Positions 1 to 9,334 of a stretch of DNA of 64,000 nt are shown here, piece by piece (within the stretch, counting starts at the first letter, position 1; each line of letters opens with the position of its first letter). The notes below the pieces were generated by a model, which saw only the letters and a list, made by a program, of their open reading frames with translations, made no database searches and was not told where the DNA came from. The position numbers and the translations under genes were made by a program. Origin of the DNA: Neoceratodus forsteri (Eukaryota; Chordata; Ceratodontiformes; Ceratodontidae); assembly GCA_016271365.2 (NCBI GenBank), contig CM028131.1, positions 166,908,501 through 166,972,500 on the forward strand. The letters run 5' to 3'.

Positions 1-1351
1 AATTTTCTGGCTGCCACTTTTTGATGCTACTAACTCTTTCAAGGCAGATATGCTGCATATATTTGGGGTCACTCAGATTTCCAAATATCACATTATGTTT
101 TGGTCAGTCCAGGAGAAGGGAGAGAGCCTCCTGAATTCTAGGCATCCCTGGTCACTGCATTTTAACATTTCTGATTTATTGTAGTTAATTTTGTAGTCAT
201 AAATCTCCCCATACTCACTGAGGACATGTGGCAAAACTAGAATCTAAATTTCAGGAGAGCTAATATAGAATAATTATATAACAGAAAGTTAATGGAAGCA
301 TATCTGAAGGAAAAGACTGTGGATTAGTGTGCTTCCGTCATCTCCAAGTACTAGTTTGGGTCCTTTCCCTCATACCTATCCCTTCTCCTCTTCCTCATCT
401 GCTCCTCTTCCACCTCCCTGTACTCAAGAGATGCATGCAAGTCCTCCTTTTCCTACTCACACTCCTCAGCTGGGAAATCTGCTTTCTCATTCTGCCTTGC
501 CTCCCTCTGGAATAGCTGCCCTCCCCCATCCGTTTACACTCCAGCACTTGTTTCTGTTATTGTTTTGAAACCCCTTTTTTCCTGAATCTTTTATCATGTT
601 TATTCAGCATTTCCTTTTTCCATTTCGTCATTAATCCCTCTGCTCCTTATTTTGATATATTAATTGATATTTATTGGCTTTTTCATAAGTTCTACAATTT
701 ACTCTATTCAATTTATCATTTGGCTATTTTTAAGTGTTCTTAAGCATTATTGTCTTGTTTTTTTTTAATATACCTATACTAATTCTATGTATTTTTACTC
801 TGCATTTTGCTTGTGCTCTCTCCTCTTCTCCCCCCCATGCATCTGGAAATGAGTTGTTACCAACTAGGTATTTCTTTCATAGTAAAACCTTTAAAATATC
901 AATCAATCACTCTATCATTCAATCAATCTGTCTCTCCCCCTTTCCCTCCATTAGACACCAGCTTAAACTCCTTCCCCCTGCTCCTGCCAACCCTGTTCCT
1001 GAAACACTTTCCTGGCTTTTGACCAACCCTTACCTCTCTCCCCCGACCTAATAGTTCTGGCTACCTCACTGAAGTTTATCAACCTGTTTTGATTCCTACT
1101 TTCAGCACCAGCTCAGCTAATTCATTTGTCCTCCGTATGCAATAATTTATCATTTTGTCTGTACTGTTCTCAGTTTATGCTCTTTATGTCACCTTCACTG
1201 TAACCACATCACCTAACTGGCTGTATTTTCTTTGTAAATGTACTTCTCCTCATCCCCTTACCACAGATCACACCTGGAAATAAGTCTCAACTCAGTATGC
1301 CTCTCATAGTCACCATTTTTGAAACAACTAAATACATGATCTTAAATCTAA
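1..1351. other. No gene recognised; pyrimidine-rich unassigned DNA
   Basis: I see no gene or known repeat in this stretch. The strand shown is rich in C and T from about 330 to 1060, with many CCTC and CTTC runs. That explains the spurious Pro/Ser/Leu-rich open frames, none of which carries a recognisable motif. Near 895-935 there are repeated ATCAATC-type words. The first 130 bases could be more LINE relic on the minus strand, but too little is visible to name it. The stretch ends abruptly where CR1 coding sequence starts. Confidence 0.5.
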
Positions 1352-2648
1352 TAGGTTACAAGACCTGAGGCAGCATGGATTCAATGGGGGAAGTCATGTC
1401 AAATGAATCTGATAGATTTATTTGACTGCTCAGGGTGGAGCAGTGAAAGTTGCCTACCTAGATTTGACCATGGGTTTCAACACCGTTCCCTATAGGAAAC
1501 TACTGAGCAAGCTGGGTAGGTTAGGAGTGGGTCCAAATGTAGCAAACTGGGTAAGAAATTGGATGGGGGACAGGCAACAGAGGATAGAGGTAAATGGAGT
1601 TCACTCCAAGGAAGGGAAGGGAAGGTACTCAATGGGGTGCCTCAGGGATCAGTGCTGGGACCTGTTGTCTAATGTCCTTATAACTAACCCTGAAGAGGAA
1701 TGGGAAGGGAAGGTCTGCCTCTTTGCAGATGACACAAAAATCTGCAATGGGATGGAGATTCCAAGGGGTGTGGAAAGGATGTGCAGAGACCTGAGAAAAC
1801 TTGAGGGGTGGTCAAGGGTATTATATCTAGGTTTCAATGCAAAAAAGTGTAAAATAATGCACTTATGGCACAGAAACCTGGAGGAGGAATACAACATGGA
1901 TAGAGTGGTATTAACGACTACTAAGCAAGAAAGAAACCTAGGGGTAATCATATTGGATGATCTAAAGGTGGTCAGGCAATGCAACAAGGTAGTTGGAAAG
2001 GCTAGTGGGATGCTGGACTGCACATAGAGGGATATCACCAACAGAAAAGAGGGTGGTGGTGGTGTTGCCTCTGTATAGATCTCTGGTAAGACCCCACCTT
2101 GATTACTATGTCCGGTTCTGCAGTCCATATCTCTGGAAGGGCATAGAGAAAGTGGAGGCACTCCAGTGGGGGTCACTGAAATAGTGCAGAGTCTGCACCA
2201 AAAGCCCTATGATGAGAGACTAAAGAACCTCAGTTTTAACACCTTGCGAGGGGGGAGGTTATGATAGAGGCCTTTCCATACCTCACAGGGTGTAAATGAG
2301 GTACAGGAGGGAAATATTTTTTAGAAACAAAATGAGCTCAAGAACAAGTGGACATGCAATGAATCTGGAGGGGGTAAATTCAGGAGAGATGTAAGGAAAT
2401 ACTTTTTCACAGAAAGATTGGTGGATTCCTGGAACAACCTTCCAGCAGAGGTGGTGTGGGTAGAAACAGTGGTGGGGTTCAAGAATGCATGGGATAGGCA
2501 TAAGGGGATCATATGTGGAAAGGAAGTGTGGAGGGAGAAAGCAGGAAATTGATTAGTGTCTGCGGTGATACTGTAGGTAGATAAAAAATAGTCAGACTGT
2601 ATGGACCAAGCGATCCTTATCTGCCATCAAATTCTCTGTTTCTGTGTA
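1352..2648 (+). mobile_element. CR1 LINE, 5'-truncated copy (CR1-a)
   Basis: This is the 3' part of a CR1-clade non-LTR retrotransposon. It begins inside reverse transcriptase, with a degraded QHGF-type motif just before 1400. It runs through the palm, thumb and C-terminal region and ends in a 3' UTR whose last bases (TCTCTGTTTCTGTG) resemble the short CR1 terminal repeat. 5' truncation is normal for CR1. It lies directly against a minus-strand L1 relic that starts at about 2650, so it probably inserted into or beside that older element. I saw no target duplication, which is usual for this clade. Confidence 0.85.
1400..2190 (+). pseudogene. CR1-a reverse transcriptase fragment
   Basis: This is the decayed C-terminal half of the CR1 ORF2 protein, which copies element RNA into DNA at a nicked target. 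Visible pieces in order are motif A (YLDLTMGFNTVPY, where the family has an AFDTVPH-type sequence), the second-strand-binding region NWMGDRQQR, the catalytic box FADDTK near 1720-1735, GFNAKKCKIMH, and the thumb segment LYRSLVRPHLDY near 2070-2105. The normally conserved GVPQGSVLGP box near 1635-1665 reads GCLRDQCWDL, so a local frameshift is likely there. A second frame change lies near 2000. The protein is not functional. Confidence 0.85.
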
Positions 2649-2907
2649 ACTCATCATTCACAAAAAAGAAACCTTATGCTCTCCTCCCATGTGCCTCTGA
2701 TGGTCACTCCTAACTGCTGCAGCTAATGGTCCAATACACAGTGAAAACAGAAGGGTAGAGGGACAGCCCTGTCTGGTACCATTAAAGAGTGGTAACCTCA
2801 TTGCCCTCACCACTGCATAAGGATAAGCATACAGTACAAGCCATTTACACTGTGCAAGAAATGTTCCCTGTGATTGTCAGACCACCTTGCAGTCACCAGT
2901 GGGACTA

Positions 2908-2973
2908 TCTGTTTGTCTGTCTGTCTGTCTGTCTGTATCTCTCTCTCTCTCTCTCTCTCTCTCATGCATGCTG

Positions 2974-3012
<39 letters not shown>
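2908..3012. repeat. CTGT and CT microsatellites
   Basis: A run of CTGT tetranucleotides is followed by two long CT runs separated by a short CATGCATG-containing spacer. Simple repeat. Confidence 0.95.
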
Positions 3013-3013
<1 letters not shown>

Positions 3014-3324
3014 GCCTTTGCCATTGAGACCATCTAGACCAGAATCACCACTATCAGGGTCCTCTGTTTAAGAAGAGTGCAGAATTTAGTGCTCTAATAA
3101 CCATGTTTCTGTCACCTTCTACCTCTTAGACTCCTGATAGTGAGAGTATCGTCTCTGGGTAGGACACACTCTACTCTCTCATAGTTCCTTTACTATACAT
3201 CCCTTATTCAGGTGCAGTACCAGTCCCTCAGCAATGCAGTCTCAAACAACCAGTTACTTCAGTCTTTAAGAAAATAACTAATTTAGCACTAAACACTGAT
3301 TGTTGAAATACAGCAGTAATGTTC

Positions 3325-3327
<3 letters not shown>

Positions 3328-3357
<30 letters not shown>

Positions 3358-3370
3358 TATATATATTATA
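3328..3370. repeat. AT microsatellite
   Basis: Uninterrupted AT dinucleotides with a GATAT interruption near the end. Simple repeat. Confidence 0.95.
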
Positions 3371-3607
3371 TTATTTATACATAGTCAAACAACAGTACAA
3401 GTACATGATCATAAAGCAAATCTTGCACTCTTGTGCAAGTAAAACCTTCTATCTTCCCTAAAAGTTATAAAGTTTCCTCTAAGCTCTCTCTCACACACTA
3501 AACTAGGGTACACATAGATTGTTGGTCTGACTCCCTTCTTCAATATTCCCTCAGCATCCCCAGTGAAAAGAGACACAGAGAAGAGTTGTGTTGGAAAATG
3601 TATACCC

Positions 3608-3645
3608 TCTCTCTCTCTTCTCTCTCTCTCTCTCTCTCTCTCTCC
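3608..3645. repeat. CT microsatellite
   Basis: A CT/TC dinucleotide run that accounts for the Arg/Glu-rich frames on the other strand. Confidence 0.95.
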
Positions 3646-4079
3646 CCTGTCTGTGCCTTCATTAAAGGAGGACATGACACCGGTTCCCTGTACCCAAATT
3701 CATCCGATTTGGCTGAAGGTGATGGACATGGCATTTGAGTGGTGCCTACCTTGCAATATAAAGTGACAAACCTACCCAAGAAGCAACTTCATCTCAAAGA
3801 ATATCAGCATAAAAAAGACCTTGGCAGGGCCAGGTCCAGACAGGATGTCTCTGACCTATTCATCACTTATGACCGCATCCCTCTTCAAGACTCTCTCTAC
3901 AATTACAATGAAGGTTTAAGCATCTGTTCAGATTCAGCTGGGCTGCTAAAATCTTCCAGAAAACAAGTCAGGCTTTTGTCACAGTTGATTAATTTAGCTT
4001 CATTGCATAAAACACTGGCCCCCACAATTCTACAGAGAGTAAATCAATAAATAAAACAAACAAACAAATAATTTAAGAA

Positions 4080-5230
4080 ATCCAATGAGAAAGTAGCCTT
4101 GTCATCACAGTCCCCTAGATTGATAAGCTGCAGGGGTTGCCATAGGAACACCTGGTCTTTCCTGTCAAAGGCCTTTAATGTATCCATAAAAATTGCTAGA
4201 AAAAGCTCCCTCTCTCCCCCCAGAGTATAAGAATATTTAATAAACACCTTATATGCAGTATATCCTGGATATGTTGGCCTTTAATAAATCATGTTTGGCA
4301 AGGGTGAATAAGTGTACCAAGCAACCCTGCAGTCTCTCTACCAAGATTGATATCTATACGTTTTGGTCCACATTTAGTAACAAAATGGATTGCTACAAAC
4401 CACATAGCATGGGGTCATTACAAGGTCTGTGGAATCCTTCAATCTGATTTTGTGCACAGCAAACTGAACTCCCCTCCCTTATGCACTTTCATACCTGCAC
4501 TAGAACAGAAGTCAGCAGTTTGTGGAAAACCTTATAAAATTCAGCAGCTATGCCATCTAAGCAGAGTGTCTTACACAAGTTAAGTTTCTGTCTAGCCAAT
4601 GCCACCTTTCCCTGTGTAATGGGAACATTTAACTTACCTGCCATATCATCATTTAACCTTTTGAATTGAGGACACAGGAAAAAGTACACCAACTTGACTA
4701 ATCCTACCACCCCCAGTGTGCCTAACTTGGAACAAAGCTCCTTAAGAAAGTCTGGGAATGTCTTGGCTATCTTGGATGGGTCAGAGTGAAGTAAGACAGT
4801 CACAGGTGATTTCCAAAATCTGAGCACTGCTCTACTGACTGACTCCCTACAGGCTGCCAGACCAACAGTCTGCCTGCTCTGTTACCAGCTTTATAAAATA
4901 GTTGGCAAGAATAATGTAAAGAACCCTTTTTTTTTTGCTGTAGTAAAATCAGACTTTCATATGATACAGATCCGAGTAATCTTATGTTCAATCTCAAGTT
5001 CTAAAAGTTTCCTCAACAAGGCCACCTGGTTCTCTTCCTTTGTCCTTTTCTTCCCAGAAGCATACCTAATGATGTGCCCCATAATCAATGCGTTCAAGCC
5101 ATCCCAGCTAGACTCCCACTTGCCCTGATCTTTCTTATGCAATGAGAATGAAGAAAATGGGATCTTACCAATGCCATTAACCACAGGTTCTGAGACCTGA
5201 TAGTTCTGTAAGAAAATAAAATTCTGCAAT
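4080..5230 (-). pseudogene. L1 ORF2 fragment: linker and first RT motifs
   Basis: The minus-strand frames, in order of decreasing coordinate, match the L1 ORF2 layout. A linker with DGLNALIMGHIIRYASGKK lies near 5080, followed by a YKAGNRAGRLL-type segment near 4870. Next come NVPITQGKVALARQKLNLCK and DGIAAEFYK near 4540-4630, the QTXFIKGQHIQD segment near 4280, and motif A as IFMDTLKAFDRKD near 4150-4195. The pieces lie in different frames with stops between them, so the copy is dead. L1 ORF2 normally encodes endonuclease plus reverse transcriptase. The endonuclease part is absent upstream of 5230. Confidence 0.75.
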
Positions 5231-5337
5231 GGAATTATAATGAAACACAGTTTTGCTTCTGTAACATTTTGGAATGCACTTTGGCAACTTTCATGAAATT
5301 CTGTCTTAGAACCGTGGACAGAATATATGTATTGTGA

Positions 5338-5475
5338 ATCAATGTATTAAATTGCAGATTGGAATGCCTCAGGACTGAACACTCTGTTACCTATAGAACT
5401 GCAGTATGGTTGCATGTATTCAGGATCAATGTATTAAATTGTGGATTGGAATTCTGCAGAACTGCCATTCATGTG
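5338..5475. repeat. Short local duplication (~90-bp spacing) before the LTR element
   Basis: The phrase CAATGTATTAAATTG is followed by GGATTGGAAT-like sequence at about 5340 and again at about 5429. This suggests an old tandem duplication of roughly 90 bp. No gene is visible between the L1 relic and the LTR. The last five bases (ATGTG) are the left target duplication of the LTR element. Confidence 0.6.
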
Positions 5476-6147
5476 TGTGACAGGGTTGGATAAGACCCTG
5501 TCCCATTTGTTATGCAGAGAGTCACAAGAAAGGATCTATTCTGTCCTCTCCTATTCTGTGACTTGTCTATCTCTTTCCTGCCTGATTGCACAATTCAATT
5601 TTCCTTGTGGCACCTAGGAATTGGTTACTCCAACAGTCCCACAATTTCCTCCTGTTTTCACCCTTTCTTCACTTGCTGTTTCCATTCTTTCTTTCTCCCT
5701 TTGCTTTCCTGTGGTTAAAGAATATATGTCAATCTTTATGTGAAACTGAGGTCCCTTGGTTTTCAAATGTATACAATTATATTGTTGAAATGATTACAGA
5801 CAGCTATTTGGATTTATCTGGAACACAGGGGGTTAATTCTGAGGTGCATTTTGACCTCAACAAGCTTGTCTGCAGAATTATCAGCAGGAAAGCAGCCTTG
5901 GAATAGGATGTTTTAATAGGTTGCACCTGTTAAGAAGATTAAAGTATTCTTCATGCTGATCACAGAAAATAACTTGTTAAAATCTTAACACATTTTGTGG
6001 AACACGTGGTTTAATTTATAAGAACAGGATGAAGAATTTAATTGCCAGGAAAAAAAGCATCTTATAAAATGACAGCAATGTTTTGCTTAGAGATAGAGAG
6101 AGCCAGAGATTTTAAAGAGTCTTTCAGATGAATGACTTTTGTTTCTT

Positions 6148-7087
6148 ATGAACATATGAAATTTGCCAGCAGATAAAGGCCTAGAGGTCTATCAAGTCTG
6201 CTCGAATGTTCAGCTAGCACCCCTTGTTCTGCAGCTGCCCCTCCCTTCCACCCTTCCCCTTCATTGACCCTCCCCTTGTCCTGTTCCATCCCCTTTTGAA
6301 GCAGTCCACTGTTCTACTAGATACCACTTCTGCAGGTAACGCATTCCATCCAGCCACCACCCTCTCTGTAAAAAAGTGTCTCCTCATCTCCCTCCTGAAC
6401 CTTCCTCCCTCCAGTCTCATATCATGGCCCCCGGTGTCCCTCCCCTCCCTTACTTTGAACAGCCCCTCTGTACCTGTCTTGTTTATTCCTTTCATGTACT
6501 TAAAGGTTTCAATCATGTCCCGCCTTCCCTCCTCTCCTCCAGTGAGTACATGTTCAACTCCCTCAGCCTTCTCTCGTATGATAAGTCCCCCAGCCCCTTG
6601 ATCATTTTTGTTGCCCTGTGCTGCACCCCTCCAGTAATTTAATGTCCCTTTTCAGATACGGGCACCAGTACTGCACGCAGTACTCCAGGTGTGGTCTAAC
6701 TAATGACCTATACAGAGGCAGAATCACCTCCTCCCTCCTCGAGGATATACCCCTTGCAATACAACCCAGCATTTTGTTGGCCTTTGCAGCTGCCTTCCTA
6801 TATTGTGCCAAGTTGTTCATTGACCCTGTAATGAGCACCCCCAGATCCTTCTTCTCCTCTGTCTGGGCTAGCTGCACTCCCCCAGCTGGTAACTCCTCCT
6901 TGGGTTCTTCATCCCAAAATGCAGCACCTTGCACTTTTTGGCATTAAACCCCAGTTGCCAGGTGTCTGACCAAGTTTCAAGCTTTGCCAGATCATCCTGC
7001 AACCACTGCCATCTCCCTAGGTCATCCACCACTGCTCCTACCTTGGTATCATCAGCAAACAAACAGACTGATCTTGCTCTTGATGTC
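6148..7087 (-). mobile_element. CR1 LINE, 5'-truncated copy (CR1-b)
   Basis: This is a minus-strand CR1 3' fragment precisely enclosed in LTR sequence. The 3' end (ATGAACATATGAAA plus GCCAGCAGATAAAGGCC) sits at the low-coordinate side. The sequence ends abruptly at the catalytic box, so only the last third of reverse transcriptase and the 3' UTR were inserted. The other LTR shows the uninterrupted target, which makes this a clean insertion. Confidence 0.85.
6214..7062 (-). pseudogene. CR1-b reverse transcriptase C-terminal fragment
   Basis: The minus-strand frames carry MFADDTKVG (catalytic box, near 7040-7060), LGFNAKKCKVLHFG, the thumb segment LYRSLVRPHLEYCVQYW and the family C-terminal block GHDMRLEGGRFRREMRRHF followed by TERVVAGWNALPAEVV. 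The three blocks lie in different frames, so at least two frameshifts are present. The C-terminal block is much better conserved than CR1-a's, and this copy may be younger. Confidence 0.85.
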
Positions 7088-7239
7088 CAATGATACTTTG
7101 TACTGTCTTTTTGAAGAGCTATCCTGCATGTCTTTATTTTTTTTATTTTATTGTTATTGAGAATAAGAAAATGCTACTTACAAATTTTATAACTTCTCCT
7201 GGGTTGCCTATGCTTCCTGACCTATGCCTCTATGGCAGT

Positions 7240-7257
7240 TGGTGTCAACAGTGGGAT
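7240..7257 (+). promoter_or_regulatory. Primer-binding site, tRNA-Leu type
   Basis: TGGTGTCAACAGTGGGAT lies two bases after the CA end of the 5' LTR. The 3' end of vertebrate tRNA-Leu, with CCA added, predicts TGGTGTCAGAAGTGGGAT, so 16 of 18 bases match. The primer starts minus-strand DNA synthesis in LTR elements. The position and sequence together fix the element's orientation. Confidence 0.85.
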
Positions 7258-7819
7258 TTATGCAATTAATACTGTAAGCCAGAAGTTTTGTAAGTAGGTA
7301 CTAGACATGGTTCCAGGGAAGCATAGGAGAAAGGTATGGATCCTGCAACAGCAAGCCCAGGATTGATTACCAGAAGAATGGCAGCCAAACTAAAAGCAGA
7401 CAAAAAAGTACAAACTGAGGCTGTTGAGCCAGCACCAGTGGTGAGAAAAGAAGACCAGGCAAGAAAACAAATGAAAGTATGTTTAACGTCTTCAAAAGTT
7501 GGGCTATACAACAAAGTGAGACTGAGAAACAGAGATGCAGCATCTAGGAGCACAGAGAAGAGAAGAGATGCACAAATTTGAAAAAAAAATGTCAATGTTG
7601 ATTTTCTGTCAAGATATGGTTCAGGAACTGAGAATTAAGAAGACAAAAGAATATGTGAGAATAACTGAATTGTTTGCTGTAGAATGTGTTATGGAAAAAG
7701 GGATACTACATATGCAAAGAACTGTAAATGTTGTAAGGTAATGATAAAAGGAAAATAAGAGAAGGTTTTTGAAAACTGTTTCAAAAATAAAAAAGGTTCC
7801 CTCTTAAGTGAGAATGGGT
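7258..7819 (+). other. Short internal region of the LTR element
   Basis: Only about 560 bases separate primer site and 3' LTR. A short open frame at 7336-7581 (81 aa, starting MDPATASPGLITRRMAAKL) is basic and rich in Lys, Arg and Ala. It sits where gag would begin, but I recognise no gag domain, zinc knuckle or enzyme motif. The region ends with A-rich sequence and a weak purine stretch (GTGAGAATGGG) just before the 3' LTR, a possible degraded polypurine tract. The short length suggests internal deletion or a non-autonomous design. Confidence 0.6.
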
Positions 7820-9334
7820 TGTGACAGGGTTGGGTAAGACCCTGTCCCATTTGTTATGCAGAGGGAGATAAAATAAGGATCTATTCTGTCTGCTCCTATT
7901 CTTTCACTTGTCTATCTTTTGCCTGTCTGATTGCAAATTTCATTGTGGCAGCTAGGAAGTGGCCACTCTGACAGTTCCATAATTTCCCCATTTTTCTCCC
8001 TTCCTTCAATTGTTGATTCTGGTGTTTCTTTCTCCCCATGCTTCCCTGTTGCTAAAAAAATATATATATACTGTATGTGAATCTTTATTAGTGGTGGACA
8101 AAGTGGGCAAAATTCGCTCCGAAAAGCAATTTGTAGACTAATGAGGAATCCACAAAGTATTCCTCATCATGAAGCGGAGTACTTCATGTCACAATGAGGA
8201 ATGTGAAGAAGTCATTGTTGTCAATGGACTTCACATTACTCCGCCTTCCCCCAACCACTTCTCTTCCTATTTTAATGCAAAGTACATACAAATCAATGTA
8301 CTTGGCATCACTTTGCCTTGCTGGTGAGCTCCAAGGCGAATTTTGCAGTGATTCATGGGATTGCAGGTCACATGGGCTCTAGATTGTTCTGCACAGCCTC
8401 AGTTCTGTGTAGTGTGTGTAGTGGTAGCTGGAGACAGTTTGCTCTCAGAGCTCAGTGATTCTAACCCTCTAAAAGCTGTTAAAAAAGTCTTTTTGAGCCA
8501 TTTTTTACTCAAAATTTAGTACATCAATTATAGCAAACCCTCCTGTGCTGAACATGCAGTCCATGTACTGACAGACACTTGAAGTGTGCTTTGTGGGAGG
8601 CACGTATCTGTGGTGGAGGTAGATTAACAGGGAGAAAAAGGCAGTCTTTGTGTTTTGGTTATATTTTTGTTGTATAACTGTGGTTATACAATAATATTTT
8701 CAGTAATTCTTGAAATTTGTTTGCTGATTGTTGTGGTGCAGCAGTGCATAATTTCAGTTTGTTTAAAAGATTTGGTTATATTACTGAAGTTTTCAATTTG
8801 CTACACATTAGTTGTAGTGTGTGCATGTGAGTGTGTGTGCAACGAATTCCATCGAATCAGACACCTTTAATTGTGCCACACAGTAATTGCAGCAGTGTGA
8901 ACCTGATATCCACCTCACCTGCATGATTTTGTAGTGCACTGTGGTATCTTGGTTTTGGACTGTTACTGCAGTGCACTGCCCCCTCCCCCCCTCAGCCAGC
9001 AAAAGGTATTCTTTTCCAGATTGGATTGTGTCTTGTGAGCACTGGTTAAGGTATTGTTGTGACTTTGCTTCTGCATCTCTTCTTGATTGTGCAGTGCAAT
9101 CTTAATCTGTGCTTTTGCATCTCTTTAGTGCCCAGTCTCCATCTGCAAGCCACAATTGTTGTTTTTTTTTTTTTGTCTTCACATCTAGTGGCCCAGACTG
9201 AAAGTTCAGAAATCTAAATTTCTTTACAATTTTCTTGGTGATACCCCAAAATATCAGCAAAGAGACACGCAAGCAAAGCTGTTTCTGGCCATGGCACTGC
9301 TGCCAGTGGCAAGATTGTCTGTGGGCGTGGTAGT

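Larger units (their letters stand above)
2801..4065 (+). other. Unidentified insertion in L1 with A-rich end and microsatellites
   Basis: This block separates two parts of one L1 relic and is therefore likely a later insertion. Its high-coordinate end is A-rich, with repeated AAAT and AAAC words (about 4038-4072), as expected for the 3' tail of a plus-strand retroposed element. No reverse transcriptase, gag or tRNA-like head is recognisable. It contains three simple repeats. Its open frames are low-complexity or lack motifs. It could be a SINE/LINE 3' fragment or a retrocopy of unknown origin. Confidence 0.4.
2649..5230 (-). mobile_element. L1 LINE relic, minus strand, interrupted
   Basis: This is old L1-clade sequence read on the minus strand. 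The long piece (4066-5230) covers the post-endonuclease linker through reverse transcriptase motif A. The short piece (2649-2800) contains the GTRQGCP box and the CIGPLAAAVRS-like segment that normally follow motif A by a few hundred bases. About 1.27 kb of unrelated DNA sits between the two pieces, exactly where L1 sequence would be expected. The simplest reading is one L1 copy with a later insertion between reverse transcriptase motifs A and B. CR1-a abuts the low-coordinate end. Confidence 0.7.
5476..7237 (+). repeat. 5' LTR, interrupted by CR1-b
   Basis: This LTR starts with TG and ends with CA. It aligns along its length with the 3' LTR: the start (TGTGACAGGGTTGG), the middle (CTTTATGTGAAACTGAGGTC versus its partner near 20290) and the end (TGCTTCCTGAC...TATGCCTCTA). 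The alignment breaks after 6147 and resumes near 7088, so CR1-b is an insertion. Net length is about 820 bp. The primer site follows two bases after the end. Confidence 0.85.

Noticed and set aside
734..1051. Open frame of 105 aa at the left edge
   Set aside because: Pro/Ser/Leu-rich translation of pyrimidine-rich DNA without motifs.
3409..3779. Arg/Glu-rich open frames on the minus strand
   Set aside because: Produced by a CT microsatellite; no domain.
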